Part shown: positions 9,348 through 18,922 of the stretch, piece after piece
Numbering within the stretch: position 1 is the first letter of the stretch
Layout: each line of letters opens with the position of its first letter
NCBI RefSeq assembly: GCF_023502145.1
Contig: NZ_JAMFLI010000001.1
Location: 248,001-312,000 of the forward strand
Direction of reading: 5' to 3'
Source of the DNA: Craterilacuibacter sp. RT1T
Lineage (GTDB): Bacteria > Pseudomonadota > Gammaproteobacteria > Burkholderiales > Chromobacteriaceae
Length of the DNA stretch: 64,000 bases
Translations under genes and position numbers: made by a program
Notes under the pieces: model-generated
Seen by the model: the letters and a program-made list of their open reading frames with translations, nothing else
What the model was told of the DNA's origin: nothing
The model's database searches: none

Positions 9348-9845
9348 TTGAAACGAGCCGTCTACGCAGGAAGCTTCGACCCCGTGACGAATGGGCACTT
9401 GTGGATGATACGCGAGGCAGTGGAGTTATTTGACGAAGTCGTGGTGGCGATCGGGGTCAACCCGGAAAAGCACTGCACTTTCAGCGTGGAAGAGCGTGCC
9501 GAAATGCTGCGAGAAGTGACGCAGGGGCTGGGTAAGATGCGGGTGGAGGTATTCGAGAACCAGTTTCTGGTCAATTACGCGCAAAGCGTAGATGCCAACT
9601 ATATTGTGCGCGGTATCCGCACCGCCAGTGACTATGAGTATGAGCGCACTATGCGCTATATCAATTCCGATCTGCATCCGGATATCACCACGGTTTTTCT
9701 GCTGCCGCCGCGCGAGTATGCCGAAGTGTCGTCAACCATGGTTAAAGGCTTGGTGGGACCTAATGGCTGGGAGAAAGTGATACGTCAATATGTGGCGGAG
9801 TCGGTCTACCGCAAACTGGTGGCTTTATACGGGACAGAGGGCTGA
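9348..9845 (+). CDS. coaD: Phosphopantetheine adenylyltransferase
   Basis: CoaD transfers AMP from ATP to 4'-phosphopantetheine, the penultimate step of coenzyme A synthesis. TTG at 9348 is preferred: AAAGGA lies about eight bases upstream, and the protein then begins [17 protein letters not shown], the usual CoaD N-terminus, giving 165 residues. An in-frame ATG at 9321 would add nine residues. The nucleotide-binding T-x-G-H motif is TNGH at 14-17 and the C-terminal VSSTMVKGL motif is present. It lies alone between two terminators, so it is probably monocistronic. Confidence 0.93.
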   Translation: MKRAVYAGSFDPVTNGHLWMIREAVELFDEVVVAIGVNPEKHCTFSVEERAEMLREVTQGLGKMRVEVFENQFLVNYAQSVDANYIVRGIRTASDYEYERTMRYINSDLHPDITTVFLLPPREYAEVSSTMVKGLVGPNGWEKVIRQYVAESVYRKLVALYGTEG

Positions 9846-9868
9846 TTTTTTCTTGTACCACACCGATG

Positions 9869-9904
9869 TCGGGCCTGCTTTAAGATAGCAGGCCCGATTT
9901 TTTT
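9869..9904 (+). terminator. Terminator after coaD
   Basis: TCGGGCCTGCT (9869-9879) pairs perfectly with AGCAGGCCCGA (9887-9897), followed by seven T. Confidence 0.93.
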
Positions 9905-10009
9905 GTCTTGCCTGATGGTCTTGTTGGCGCTGCTATAGGCCGGCTGGCGGGAGTTTGGCGGCAAGCTGCGCTATACTGGCGCGTTTTGTACACACCAAGG
10001 GGGACGAAA

Positions 10010-10960
10010 ATGGTCGACATCACGCCTTTTGCCAACCGTCTTGCCAAGAATTTCAAGCATCTTGCCAAGTGGGCTAAACGCCAGCCAACCGAGGCCTGGC
10101 GAGTCTACGACAAGGATATTCCGCAGTTTCCCTTTGCCGTCGATATCTATGGCACGCGCGTGCATCTGCAAGAGTACGACACCGGCTGGCAGATGGAAGA
10201 CACCGAGTATCACGCATGGATTGCCGCGGTACTGGACACGATCGCCAGTGTGACCGGCTGCGCGCGCGATGGTATTTCGCTGAAGACGCGCCGCCGCCAG
10301 AAGGGGCTGGACCAGTATGAAAAAGTTGGCCAGTTCGGCAATAACTTTGTCGTGACCGAGCAAGGTGAAAAATTCTGGGTCAATCTGGATGATTACCTGG
10401 ATACCGGCCTGTTTCTCGACCATCGCAATACGCGACGCCGGGTGCGCGATGAAGCGGCCGGCAAACGCTTTTTGAACCTGTTTGCCTATACCGGCAGTTT
10501 CACGGTTTATGCAGCAGCAGGCGGAGCTGTGGCATCGGAAACGGTGGATTTGTCCAATACTTATCAGGACTGGTCGCGCCGCAACTTCATTCTTAACGGT
10601 CTGGATCTGGAGCAGCACCAACTCGTGCGCGACGATGTATTCCAGTATCTGGAGGATGCGGCTTATCACGGCAAGGCTTTCGATCTGATCGTGATGGATC
10701 CGCCCAGCTTTTCCAACTCGAAAAAAATGATGGAAGTGCTGGATGTACAGCGTGATCAGGCGCGCCTGGTCGATGGCGCCATGCGTTTGCTTAAGCCGGA
10801 CGGGGTGCTGTATTTCTCCAATAATCTGCGCAGCTTTACGCTGGATGCGGCCTTGGCTGCACGCTACCGGATACGCGATATCAGCGCGTCTTCGGTACCG
10901 GAAGATTTTCGCAACAAAAAAATACACCAATGCTGGCAAATCCGGCATCAGGAGGTCTGA
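10010..10960 (+). CDS. Class I SAM-dependent RNA methyltransferase, RlmK-like
   Basis: A 316-residue protein starting at ATG 10010 after AAGGGGGA. It matches the C-terminal (RlmK) half of E. coli RlmL along its length: an N-terminal FANRLAKNFKHL block, LKTRRRQKGLDQYEK, the SAM motif FLNLFAYTGSFTVYAA, and the catalytic-loop type DPPSFSNSK followed by VQRDQARLV. In E. coli that domain makes m7G2069 in 23S rRNA; here it is free-standing, without the THUMP/RlmL half. The target is inferred to be the same 23S rRNA guanine. An alternative is an RlmI-type cytosine methyltransferase, but the RlmK-like blocks fit better. Confidence 0.8.
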   Translation: MVDITPFANRLAKNFKHLAKWAKRQPTEAWRVYDKDIPQFPFAVDIYGTRVHLQEYDTGWQMEDTEYHAWIAAVLDTIASVTGCARDGISLKTRRRQKGLDQYEKVGQFGNNFVVTEQGEKFWVNLDDYLDTGLFLDHRNTRRRVRDEAAGKRFLNLFAYTGSFTVYAAAGGAVASETVDLSNTYQDWSRRNFILNGLDLEQHQLVRDDVFQYLEDAAYHGKAFDLIVMDPPSFSNSKKMMEVLDVQRDQARLVDGAMRLLKPDGVLYFSNNLRSFTLDAALAARYRIRDISASSVPEDFRNKKIHQCWQIRHQEV

Positions 10961-11003
10961 ACAAGACTGACGCGCAGGCCGCGTCTTACTAAAGGGAGAT
11001 TTA

Positions 11004-12209
11004 ATGATCCAACTCGATTTCTACGGAACCTTGGTGGCGGCATCGCTGGTGCTGCTGATCGGTCGCATGGTGGTGGCGCGCACTTCGCTGCTGCGTACGT
11101 TTAACATTCCCGAGCCGGTGGTCGGCGGCTTGCTGGTGGCCATTATCCTGCTGGCGCTGCGCCAGGGTATGGGGGTGCAGGTTCAGTTTGACCTCTCCAT
11201 GCAGACGCCGTTGATGCTGGCTTTTTTTGCCTCCATCGGCTTGTCTGCCGATTTTGCGCGGCTAAAAACCGGTGGCAAGATGGTCGGGCGCTTCTTGCTG
11301 ATTGTGGCCGGCTTATTGGTAGTGCAGAACACGCTGGGTATTTCGCTGGCCATGCTGATGGGGCTGGATCCGCTGATGGGCCTGCTGGCCGGCTCGATCA
11401 CCCTGTCGGGTGGCCACGGCACCGGCGCGGCATGGAGTGCCGTATTTGCCAATAAATACCAGCTGGCCTCTGCTACCGAACTGGCGGTTGCCACCGCGAC
11501 TTTCGGCTTGGTATTGGGGGGGCTGATCGGTGGTCCGGTTGCCAATTTGCTGATGCGCAAAGTCAAGGCGCCGGGGGCCGAGCATAATGCCGACGACGAG
11601 CCGCAGGGTTTCGAACAGCCCAACCAAGAGCGCCTGATTACCCAGTTCAGCTTTATTGAAACGCTGGCTCTGATCGCCATCAGCCTGTTGGGTGGCACTG
11701 CCTTGGGGGCGTTGATCAAGGGTACGCCGTTCGAATTGCCAACCTTTGTCTGCGTGCTGTTTATCGGCGTCATCCTGCGCAACGGGCTGGAGGTGATGGG
11801 CGTACACAAGGTGTTCGAGCGCGAGGTGTCGCTGGTGGGTAACGTCAGCCTGTCGCTGTTTTTGGCGATGGCGCTGATGTCGCTGAAGCTGTGGGATCTG
11901 GCCGCGCTGGCGCTGCCCATCTTTGTGCTGCTGATTGCCCAGGCTGCCGCCATGGGCTTGTATGCCTACTTTATTACCTTCCGCATGATGGGTAAAAACT
12001 ACGATGCGGTGGTGCTGGCCGCCGGTCATTGCGGCTTTGGTCTGGGAGCCACTCCCACGGCGATTGCCAATATGCAGGCCGTTACCCAGCGTTTCGGCCC
12101 GTCGCACTTGGCCTTCCTGGTGGTGCCTATGGTGGGTGCTTTCTTTATCGATATCATCAACGCCATCACCATCAAGCTCTTCCTCGCCTTGCCTTTTGTC
12201 GGGGGCTGA
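11004..12209 (+). CDS. gltS: Sodium/glutamate symporter GltS
   Basis: A 401-residue inner-membrane protein, the same length as E. coli GltS, with roughly ten or more hydrophobic helices. It begins MIQLDFYGTLVAASLVLLIG after AAAGGGAGA. The family re-entrant loops are visible: SGGHGTGAAW near residues 135-145, and HCGFGLGATPTAIANM near 335-350. It imports L-glutamate with Na+. A small GACGCG/CGCGTC hairpin lies just upstream. No regulatory site was recognised. Confidence 0.93.
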   Translation: MIQLDFYGTLVAASLVLLIGRMVVARTSLLRTFNIPEPVVGGLLVAIILLALRQGMGVQVQFDLSMQTPLMLAFFASIGLSADFARLKTGGKMVGRFLLIVAGLLVVQNTLGISLAMLMGLDPLMGLLAGSITLSGGHGTGAAWSAVFANKYQLASATELAVATATFGLVLGGLIGGPVANLLMRKVKAPGAEHNADDEPQGFEQPNQERLITQFSFIETLALIAISLLGGTALGALIKGTPFELPTFVCVLFIGVILRNGLEVMGVHKVFEREVSLVGNVSLSLFLAMALMSLKLWDLAALALPIFVLLIAQAAAMGLYAYFITFRMMGKNYDAVVLAAGHCGFGLGATPTAIANMQAVTQRFGPSHLAFLVVPMVGAFFIDIINAITIKLFLALPFVGG

Positions 12210-12341
12210 TAGCCGCGTTTTATCGCTTTGATCGGCAAATACAATCCGCAGCCGCCCTTGTGGCGCTGCGGATTGTGCCCATCTGTGATGCCATCAGGGC
12301 AGCGGTCTAGGCTTGCCCTTCATGCTTAAAGGGAGAACAAG

Positions 12342-12713
12342 ATGGCTTATCTGAATATTACTGCCGACACCTTCAATGACACCGTGACGCCCGAGGGCAT
12401 CGTGATCCTCGACTTTTGGGCGCCGTGGTGCGGCCCGTGCAAACAGTTCGGCCCGGTATTCGAGGCGGCCGCTGACAAGCACCCGGAGATCGTATTCGGC
12501 AAAATCGATACCGAGAGCGAGCAAGAGCTGGCTGGCCACTTCAATATCCGCTCCATTCCAACCCTGATGGTGATGCGCGACGGCATTATGGTCTTCAATC
12601 AGGCCGGTGCCATGCGGGCCGCGCAGTTTGACGAGCTGATTCAGGCGGTCAAGGATCTGGATATGGACAAGGTGCGCGCCGAAATCGCCGCCGAGCAGGC
12701 TGCCCAAGATTAA
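12342..12713 (+). CDS. Thioredoxin family protein
   Basis: A 123-residue cytoplasmic thioredoxin fold with the redox motif WCGPC (Cys30 and Cys33) in FWAPWCGPCK and the cis-proline loop RSIPTLMV. Its C-terminal tail (about residues 108-123, charged and alanine-rich) is longer than in TrxA, so it may be a second thioredoxin rather than the main one. AAAGGGAGA precedes the start. It is monocistronic, ended by a strong terminator. Confidence 0.88.
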   Translation: MAYLNITADTFNDTVTPEGIVILDFWAPWCGPCKQFGPVFEAAADKHPEIVFGKIDTESEQELAGHFNIRSIPTLMVMRDGIMVFNQAGAMRAAQFDELIQAVKDLDMDKVRAEIAAEQAAQD

Positions 12714-12731
12714 ACCGGCCGCTTAAAAACA

Positions 12732-12768
12732 AAAAGCGCCCGCCGTTTAAAACGGCGGGCGCTTTTTT
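12732..12768. terminator. Terminator after thioredoxin gene
   Basis: AAAAGCGCCCGCCGT (12732-12746) pairs with ACGGCGGGCGCTTTT in a 15-base stem, ending in six T. The symmetric A and T flanks would let it work on both strands. Confidence 0.93.
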
Positions 12769-12920
12769 ACGGCCTTGTTTTTATGGGGCTGGTGTCTTAT
12801 TTATTGCCGGAACAGGCGTGTCTTGTCTTGTGGCATTGCATGCCGATAGGCACAATCCCGCCTTTCTCCCATTCATGCAGCCGGGTGGCAGATGCCATGC
12901 CTGTTGCGGCTTAAATCATT

Positions 12921-14177
12921 ATGAAATCAAGATTCCTGCTCGGTCTTCCCTTGCTTTGGCTTGCGGCCTGCTCCAGCGTGACGCCGCCATCCACGTCTAC
13001 CGGCTCCACGCCTGCTCAGGGCAATGTGCGGTATGAAGCGGCGTCACTTGCCGCCGTACCCGGCTGGAACGATGCCGCCTTGACGCGCTCGCTGGAAGCC
13101 TTGCGCACCAGCTGCCGCGTATTGCAGAAAAGAGCGGGCTGGGGCGAGGCTTGTAGCCGGGCGCAGACGCTTAACGAGACCGACACCACCGCCGTACGGC
13201 GTTATTTCGAACAGGATTTTTCTGCCTGGCGCATTCTGGACGGCAGTGCCGGCGAGGGGCTGATTACCGGTTATTACGAACCCTTGCTCAACGGTTCGCG
13301 TAGCCAGAGCGCCCGTACACCTTATCCGGTCTACGGGGTGCCGCCGGATTTGGTGGTGGCGGATGTGACGCCGGCGCAGCGCAGCCGCACGAGCTTGAAC
13401 TTGCGTAAAGTGGGCGGCAACCGCCTACAGGTCGTAGAGGGGGAGGGCGAGCTGGTCGCAAAACTGTCCGAGTTTGCCATTGATAGCCGTACCAACCGCC
13501 TGAAGGGGCGTATCGAGGGTAATCAGTTCCGTCCTTATCACTCGCGTAGCGAGATCAGCGCCGGCAAGGGGGTGGCGGGCAGCCAGATTCTGGCTTGGGT
13601 AGAAAACCCGGTGGAGCTGTTTTTCCTGCAGATTCAAGGCTCGGGCCGTATTCAGCTGGAAGACGGCAGTATGCTGCGCGTCGGTTATGCCGAGCAGAAC
13701 GGCTATCCCTATGTCTCGATCGGCCGCCATCTGGTCGATCAGGGCGAGCTGACCATGGCCAATGCCTCGATGCAGGGTATACAGGACTGGATTAAAAAAA
13801 ATCCTAATCGCATGAATGAGCTATTCAATGTGAACCCGAGTTATGTATTCTTCCGGGTGTTGGGCAGTGCCGATGGCGGCCCGCTGGGCGCTTTGGGCGT
13901 ACCTTTGACCGATGGCTACAGTATTGCGGTCGACCCGCGCTTTATTCCTTTGGGCTCTCCGGTTTTTCTGAGCACTACCTGGCCCCTGTCCGAGCAGCCG
14001 CTTAAGCGCGTGATGCTGGCGCAGGATACCGGCGGGGCGATTCGCGGCGCGATCCGCGCCGATTTTTTCTGGGGCTTCGGCACCGAAGCCGGCATGTACG
14101 CCGGGCGGATGAAACAAAAAGGCAGCTTGTGGTTATTGCTGCCTAAAGGCGTAGCGCCACCGGCGTCGGCCACTTAA
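12921..14177 (+). CDS. mltA: Membrane-bound lytic murein transglycosylase A
   Basis: A 418-residue outer-membrane lipoprotein: signal MKSRFLLGLPLLWLAAC with lipobox LAAC and acylated Cys17. The MltA domain covers roughly residues 110-290 (contains GLITGYYEPLLNGS) and the C-terminal 3D domain includes MLAQDTGGAIRGAIRADFFWG, with the conserved aspartates. It cleaves the MurNAc-GlcNAc bond to form 1,6-anhydroMurNAc ends during peptidoglycan turnover. No strong ribosome site is visible at 12921. The efflux adaptor gene starts 17 bases after the stop. Confidence 0.92.
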   Translation: MKSRFLLGLPLLWLAACSSVTPPSTSTGSTPAQGNVRYEAASLAAVPGWNDAALTRSLEALRTSCRVLQKRAGWGEACSRAQTLNETDTTAVRRYFEQDFSAWRILDGSAGEGLITGYYEPLLNGSRSQSARTPYPVYGVPPDLVVADVTPAQRSRTSLNLRKVGGNRLQVVEGEGELVAKLSEFAIDSRTNRLKGRIEGNQFRPYHSRSEISAGKGVAGSQILAWVENPVELFFLQIQGSGRIQLEDGSMLRVGYAEQNGYPYVSIGRHLVDQGELTMANASMQGIQDWIKKNPNRMNELFNVNPSYVFFRVLGSADGGPLGALGVPLTDGYSIAVDPRFIPLGSPVFLSTTWPLSEQPLKRVMLAQDTGGAIRGAIRADFFWGFGTEAGMYAGRMKQKGSLWLLLPKGVAPPASAT

Positions 14178-14194
14178 TCAAAAAGAGGGATGGG

Positions 14195-15295
14195 ATGCAC
14201 ATTGACCGACGAGTCTGTTTGCTGGCCTTGCTGCTATTGGGCGCTTGTGGCGAAAAAGGCGTAGAGACACACAGCAAGCAGGCCGCTTCGGCCCCGGTTG
14301 TGGTGCGTAGCTTAAGCCCTGGCGATGTGCTGCGGGCGGAGCATGGCATGGTGCGCGACACGCTGCCGGTGACGGCGACCTTGGCCGCGCTGAATTTCAG
14401 TGAAATGGCCGCCGAGGTTGACGGGCGGGTGCGCGAAGTGCGCGTACGCGAAGGCGAGCAGGTTAAGGCGGGCCAGGTGCTGGCGGTTCTGGACAGCGAA
14501 AGCCTGGGCGAGTCGGTCAAGGAGCAGCAGGCGCAACTGGATAATCAAAAGGCTAGGCTGGCGCTGGCGCGCATCAAGCTGAATAAGCAGCGCGAGCTGT
14601 TTGCCCAGGGCTTTATCTCCAAGCTGGCGATAGACGAGCTGGAAAGCGATTACCGGATACGCGAGGGCGAGCTTAAGGCGCAGGCGGCACAGTTGGCGCG
14701 CGCGGCGCGCAGCCTGGCCGATACCCGTTTGCGTGCGCCGATCTCCGGCGTGCTGTACCAGCGCAAGATTCATGCGGGCGATATGGTGGCCCGCAACCAG
14801 AAGGTGCTGGCGGTGGCCGATTTGTCGGTGCTGGAGGCGGTGGCCAGTGTGCCCTCGCGCCTGATTGCCCAGGTCAAGCCAGGCCAAAGCGTGCTGTTGC
14901 AGCTGGAAGGCGGGAGCGAGATGGTGACGGGCGAGGTGGTGCGCATGAATCCGGTGGCCAATGCCGGTACCCGCAGTTTCAATGTGTATATCCGCGTGGC
15001 CAATCCCCAAGGCGTACTCAAGGCCGGGCAGTTTGCCAAGGGCGGCATCGTGCTGGCGCAGGAAAATACGCTGGTGAGCCTGCCGCTGGGCGCCTTGCGC
15101 GAGCGGGAAAGCCGTCCCTGGGTGATGCTGGTCAGCAAGGGGAAGCTTGTGCGGCGCAATGTCGAAATCAAGCTGCTGTCCATGGCCGAGCGTCAGGCCG
15201 CCGTTGCCGGGCTTCAGCATGGTGAAATCGTCTTGAGTTCGGCGCTGGCGGGTTTGCATGCCGGCGACGCGGTCAAACTCACTCCTGTCCCTTAA
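14195..15295 (+). CDS. RND efflux periplasmic adaptor (membrane fusion lipoprotein)
   Basis: A 366-residue adaptor. It is a lipoprotein: lipobox LGAC with Cys18, starting after AAAGAGGGATGGG. It carries a split biotinyl-lipoyl domain (AAEVDGRVREVRVREGEQVKAG and the matching LRAPISGVLYQRKIHAGDMV), a helical hairpin at about residues 110-170, and a beta-barrel domain (AGTRSFNVYIRVANPQ). It bridges the inner-membrane pump encoded next to an outer-membrane channel that is not encoded nearby, so a TolC-type protein must come from elsewhere. No local regulator is adjacent and the exported substrate is unknown. Confidence 0.88.
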   Translation: MHIDRRVCLLALLLLGACGEKGVETHSKQAASAPVVVRSLSPGDVLRAEHGMVRDTLPVTATLAALNFSEMAAEVDGRVREVRVREGEQVKAGQVLAVLDSESLGESVKEQQAQLDNQKARLALARIKLNKQRELFAQGFISKLAIDELESDYRIREGELKAQAAQLARAARSLADTRLRAPISGVLYQRKIHAGDMVARNQKVLAVADLSVLEAVASVPSRLIAQVKPGQSVLLQLEGGSEMVTGEVVRMNPVANAGTRSFNVYIRVANPQGVLKAGQFAKGGIVLAQENTLVSLPLGALRERESRPWVMLVSKGKLVRRNVEIKLLSMAERQAAVAGLQHGEIVLSSALAGLHAGDAVKLTPVP

Positions 15296-15305
15296 GGCGC
15301 CCGCC

Positions 15306-18300
15306 ATGTGGCTCACCCGCGTTAGCGTCAATAATCCTTATTTTGCCGCCGTTCTGATGATTGCCTTGACGGTGCTGGGCCTGTTTGCCTGGCAGCGTCT
15401 GGCGGTGGAAGAGTTTCCCGATATCCGTTTTCCGGTTGCTGCGGTCTCCACCAGTTACCCGGGCGCCTCGCCCGAGGTGGTGGAAAGTGAAGTCAGCCGC
15501 CCGCTGGAAGAGGCGATCAATACCATCGCCGGCATCAAGCATATCCGCTCCTATTCGATGCAGGGCATGTCGACGCTGGTGGTCGAGTTTGAGTTGTCGA
15601 CTGATCCCAATCTGGCGACACAGGAAGTGCGCGACCGCGTCTCCGGCGTGCAGGGCAGCTTTCGCCGTGAAATACAGACGCCGGCCGTGTCGCAGTTCAA
15701 TCCCAATGACGAGCCCTTGCTCAGCATTTCCTTTAATAGCAAGGATGTCAGCGCGCGCGCGCTGACCGGCTGGGTCGACAATACGCTGAAAAAGCGTTTG
15801 CAGACGGTGTCCGGCGTGGGCGAAGTCAAGGTGGTGGGCGGGGTACGGCGCGAGATTCGCATCGATGTCGATCCGCTGCGGCTGGAGGCGCTGGGCTTGT
15901 CCCTGCCCGAGGTCGCCGATGCCATTCGTGCCGCCAACCGCGACTACCCGGGCGGGCAACTGACGCGCGGCAGCAGCGAGCTGAGCTTGCGTCTGGCCGG
16001 CAAGTTAAAAAGCGCGGACGACTTTGCCAGCCTGATTGTGGCGCAGCGTGACGGCGGCGATGTGCGCTTGGCCGATGTGGCCGAGGTGCGGGATGGCGAG
16101 GCGGAAAAGAGCAGCGTGGCGCTGATCGATGGCGCACCCGGGGTCGGGGTGGATGTGCGCGCCGCGCGTGGCGCCAATATCGTCGAAGTGGCCGATGGCG
16201 TAAAAAAAGTCTTGGCGGCATTGAAGGACGGCATGCCGGCCGGCACCCGGGTCACCATCAGCAGCGACAAGTCGCTGGATGTGAAAAATTCGCTCGCCGA
16301 CGTACAAAAGACCCTGTTCGAGGGCGCGGCGCTGACCGTGCTGATTGTGTTCCTGTTTCTGGGTAGCTGGCGTAGCACGGTGATTACCGGACTGACGCTG
16401 CCGATTTCGCTGATCGGCACCATGTTTGCCATCTGGGCGCTGGGCTTTACCCTTAATCTGATGACGCTGATGGCCTTGTCGCTCTCCATCGGGTTGTTGA
16501 TCGACGACGCCATTGTGGTGCGCGAGAACATTGTGCGCCATGCCGCCATGGGCAAAAGCCATTTTCAGGCGGCGCTGGATGGTACCAACGAGATCGGTCT
16601 TGCGGTGCTGGCGACGACCCTGACCGTGGTGGCGGTGTTTTTGCCGGTGGGTTTTATGGAAGGGGTGATCGGCAAGTTTTTCCACCAGTTCGGCCTGACG
16701 GTGACGGTGGCGGTGCTGATTTCGATGCTGGTGAGCTTTACGCTGGACCCGATGCTGTCCTCCGTCTGGCACGATCCGCACCACCATGGTGACCAGCATA
16801 AGGGGCCGCTGGGCCGGATGCTGGACTGGTTCGAGTCTTCGCTGGACCGCTTGGGCGAGGCGTATGTGCGCCTGATCCGCCTGGCGCTGGCCTGGCGCAA
16901 GAGCGTGCTGTTGCTGGCGCTGTCTGCGCTGGTCGGCAGCTTTATGCTGGTGCCGCTCATCGGCGGCGAGTTTATGCCGCGCGCCGACAAGGGTGAGTTT
17001 GTCGTGGTGTTGAAAACGGCACCGGGGGCGACGCTGGCTTACACCGAGACGAAGGCGCGCGAAGTCGAGACGCGTTTGCGCCATATTCCCGAGGTCAAGT
17101 CCATCGCCATCAAGATTGCCGGCGGCCGCTTTGGCGCCGGCAAGACCGAGGCCAGATTAACGGTCGATGTCGGCAATAAGGCCGGCCGTACGCGGGCGCT
17201 GGAGGGGCTGATGGATGAAGCACGCCTGGCCGCTGCGGGCGTGGCCGGTATCGAAGTGGACGCCGTTTCTGCCTCGGGCCAGCACGGCGGTGGCGGCAAG
17301 CCGCTGAATGTCGGTGTGCGTGGCGGCAATATTGCCGAGCTGGAAGCCACTGCGGCGCAACTGGTGAAAAAAGTTTCCGCCATTCCCGGCGTGAGTGATG
17401 TGCAATCCAGCCTGTCCGAAGCCGATCCCGGTTTGCGCATCAGTCTGGAGCGCGATGCGGCGGCAAGTCTGGGGGTGGATTTGGCGCGCGTAGGCGAAAC
17501 GCTGTCGACGCTGCTGGCCGGTAGTACCGTCACCACCTGGGAGGCACCGGATGGTGAAAACTATGATGTGACCTTGCAGGTGCCGCAGCCGGAGCGCCAG
17601 CGCGAACTGCTGGATGTGCTGAGTGTGGCCGGGCGTAATGATGCGCAAGGGACGCGCCAGATGGTGCCGCTGTCGGCGCTGACCCGTATAGAGCCGGAAA
17701 ACAGTCCGCGCCAGATAGAGAGGGTCGACATGCTGCGCGAGGTGGGGATTAGCGCCAATATCAGTGGCCGCTCACCGGCGGCGGTGTTTGCCGATCTGGA
17801 CAAGGTGCTGGCCTCGAGTCGCCTGCCGCCGGGCATTACGCTATCGCAGCAGGGCGAGAAACAGGATATGCAGGAGTCGCTGTCCTATGCGGTGCAGGCC
17901 TTGGCGCTGGGGGTGATCTTTATTTACATGATTCTGGCAGCACAGTTTCGCAGCTTTACCCTGCCGGTCACCATTATGGTGTCGTTGCCGCTGGCTTTTG
18001 TCGGCGTCTTTGTCGCCTTATGGTTGTGGGGCTCGACGCTGAATATGTTCTCGGTGATCGGCATCGTGATGCTGATGGGGCTGGCGGCTAAAAACGGTAT
18101 CTTGCTGGTCGATTTTATCGGCCAGTCGCGGCGCGAGGGCATGAGCCGGCTGGATGCCATCGTCGAAGCGGGCAGGGTGAGGCTGCGCCCGATTATGATG
18201 ACGAGTCTGGCCATGATCTTTGGCATGCTGCCGCTGGCGCTGTCTAGTGGCGAAGGTTCGGAAACGCAGCGCCCGATGGCACAGGCCATTATCGGCGGCA

Positions 18301-18422
18301 TGGTGACTTCGACCCTGCTGACGCTGATTGTGGTGCCTGTGGTGTATACCTATCTGGACGGTTTGCGTACGCGTCTGCATCGTTTGCTGGCAGGCAAGCC
18401 CAAGGCTCAGACGGATGCGTAA
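15306..18422 (+). CDS. RND efflux transporter permease (AcrB/HAE1-type)
   Basis: A 1038-residue inner-membrane proton antiporter, typical RND length. ATG at 15306 is preferred (MWLTRVSVNNPYFAAVLMI), ten bases after the adaptor stop, with AAGG nearby. Twelve membrane helices and two large periplasmic loops are apparent. Helix 4 carries the proton-relay aspartates in GLLIDDAIVVREN. The N-terminal TM1 and FPDIRFPVAAVSTSYPGASPE block are classical. It pumps lipophilic compounds via the adaptor upstream; specificity cannot be read. Its sequence style is closer to the broad multidrug/MdtB-like group than to the metal (CusA) type. Confidence 0.9.
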   Translation: MWLTRVSVNNPYFAAVLMIALTVLGLFAWQRLAVEEFPDIRFPVAAVSTSYPGASPEVVESEVSRPLEEAINTIAGIKHIRSYSMQGMSTLVVEFELSTDPNLATQEVRDRVSGVQGSFRREIQTPAVSQFNPNDEPLLSISFNSKDVSARALTGWVDNTLKKRLQTVSGVGEVKVVGGVRREIRIDVDPLRLEALGLSLPEVADAIRAANRDYPGGQLTRGSSELSLRLAGKLKSADDFASLIVAQRDGGDVRLADVAEVRDGEAEKSSVALIDGAPGVGVDVRAARGANIVEVADGVKKVLAALKDGMPAGTRVTISSDKSLDVKNSLADVQKTLFEGAALTVLIVFLFLGSWRSTVITGLTLPISLIGTMFAIWALGFTLNLMTLMALSLSIGLLIDDAIVVRENIVRHAAMGKSHFQAALDGTNEIGLAVLATTLTVVAVFLPVGFMEGVIGKFFHQFGLTVTVAVLISMLVSFTLDPMLSSVWHDPHHHGDQHKGPLGRMLDWFESSLDRLGEAYVRLIRLALAWRKSVLLLALSALVGSFMLVPLIGGEFMPRADKGEFVVVLKTAPGATLAYTETKAREVETRLRHIPEVKSIAIKIAGGRFGAGKTEARLTVDVGNKAGRTRALEGLMDEARLAAAGVAGIEVDAVSASGQHGGGGKPLNVGVRGGNIAELEATAAQLVKKVSAIPGVSDVQSSLSEADPGLRISLERDAAASLGVDLARVGETLSTLLAGSTVTTWEAPDGENYDVTLQVPQPERQRELLDVLSVAGRNDAQGTRQMVPLSALTRIEPENSPRQIERVDMLREVGISANISGRSPAAVFADLDKVLASSRLPPGITLSQQGEKQDMQESLSYAVQALALGVIFIYMILAAQFRSFTLPVTIMVSLPLAFVGVFVALWLWGSTLNMFSVIGIVMLMGLAAKNGILLVDFIGQSRREGMSRLDAIVEAGRVRLRPIMMTSLAMIFGMLPLALSSGEGSETQRPMAQAIIGGMVTSTLLTLIVVPVVYTYLDGLRTRLHRLLAGKPKAQTDA

Positions 18423-18515
18423 TGCGCAACAATTGGCAACAGATAGCTTCTTGCCATTTTTGGTAGCGTAAAGTATCTTTCTTGCATTATTCAGGCTTGG
18501 CAAGAAAGATTCACC

Positions 18516-18863
18516 ATGAAAATGTTCCCGGGAAATAAGGTTGGCGTTGTGCTGGCTGGTGTACTGACGGCGCTGGTGCTGGCGGCGCCGGTACACGCCG
18601 CCAGTCCGCAGCGTCTGGGCTCGTTTGCCGGCGCGATGAAATACTGCGCTGACCGCTACGAAGAAAAAGAATGGAGTTATAAAAGAGCGCGTCAGCGGGT
18701 GGCGCGCGAAGTGGATGATATGTCGCGGCGTGAGCGACGCCGTGCCATCGAAGCGGGGGATCAGGCTTATCACAGCGGCCGTTTTATGGGTAAGCGCCTG
18801 AACCGCTATGAATGCCGCAGCCTGCTCAAGCAAAGCGAATGGCGCCGTTTTTATCGCGATTAA
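18516..18863 (+). CDS. Small secreted protein of unknown function
   Basis: 115 residues with a clear signal peptide (cleavage after VHA, residue 28), leaving about 87 residues. The mature part is very basic and charged, with runs such as SRRERRRAIEAGDQ, many Arg-Tyr pairs, two cysteines (in KYCADR and YECRS) and predicted helix throughout. No family was recognised. Location after the RND genes is probably fortuitous: a 93-base gap lies upstream and a terminator follows. A periplasmic role is inferred only from the signal. Confidence 0.7.
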   Translation: MKMFPGNKVGVVLAGVLTALVLAAPVHAASPQRLGSFAGAMKYCADRYEEKEWSYKRARQRVAREVDDMSRRERRRAIEAGDQAYHSGRFMGKRLNRYECRSLLKQSEWRRFYRD

Positions 18864-18882
18864 GTGTGGCGCCTTGATGTAA

Positions 18883-18907
18883 AAAAGCCGGCTTTGTGCC
18901 GGCTTTT
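18883..18907. terminator. Bidirectional terminator between the small secreted gene and murJ
   Basis: AAAAGCCGGC (18883-18892) pairs with GCCGGCTTTT (18898-18907). A on one side and T on the other suit the convergent genes. Confidence 0.9.
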
Positions 18908-18922
18908 GTGCGTCTGCTGCGC

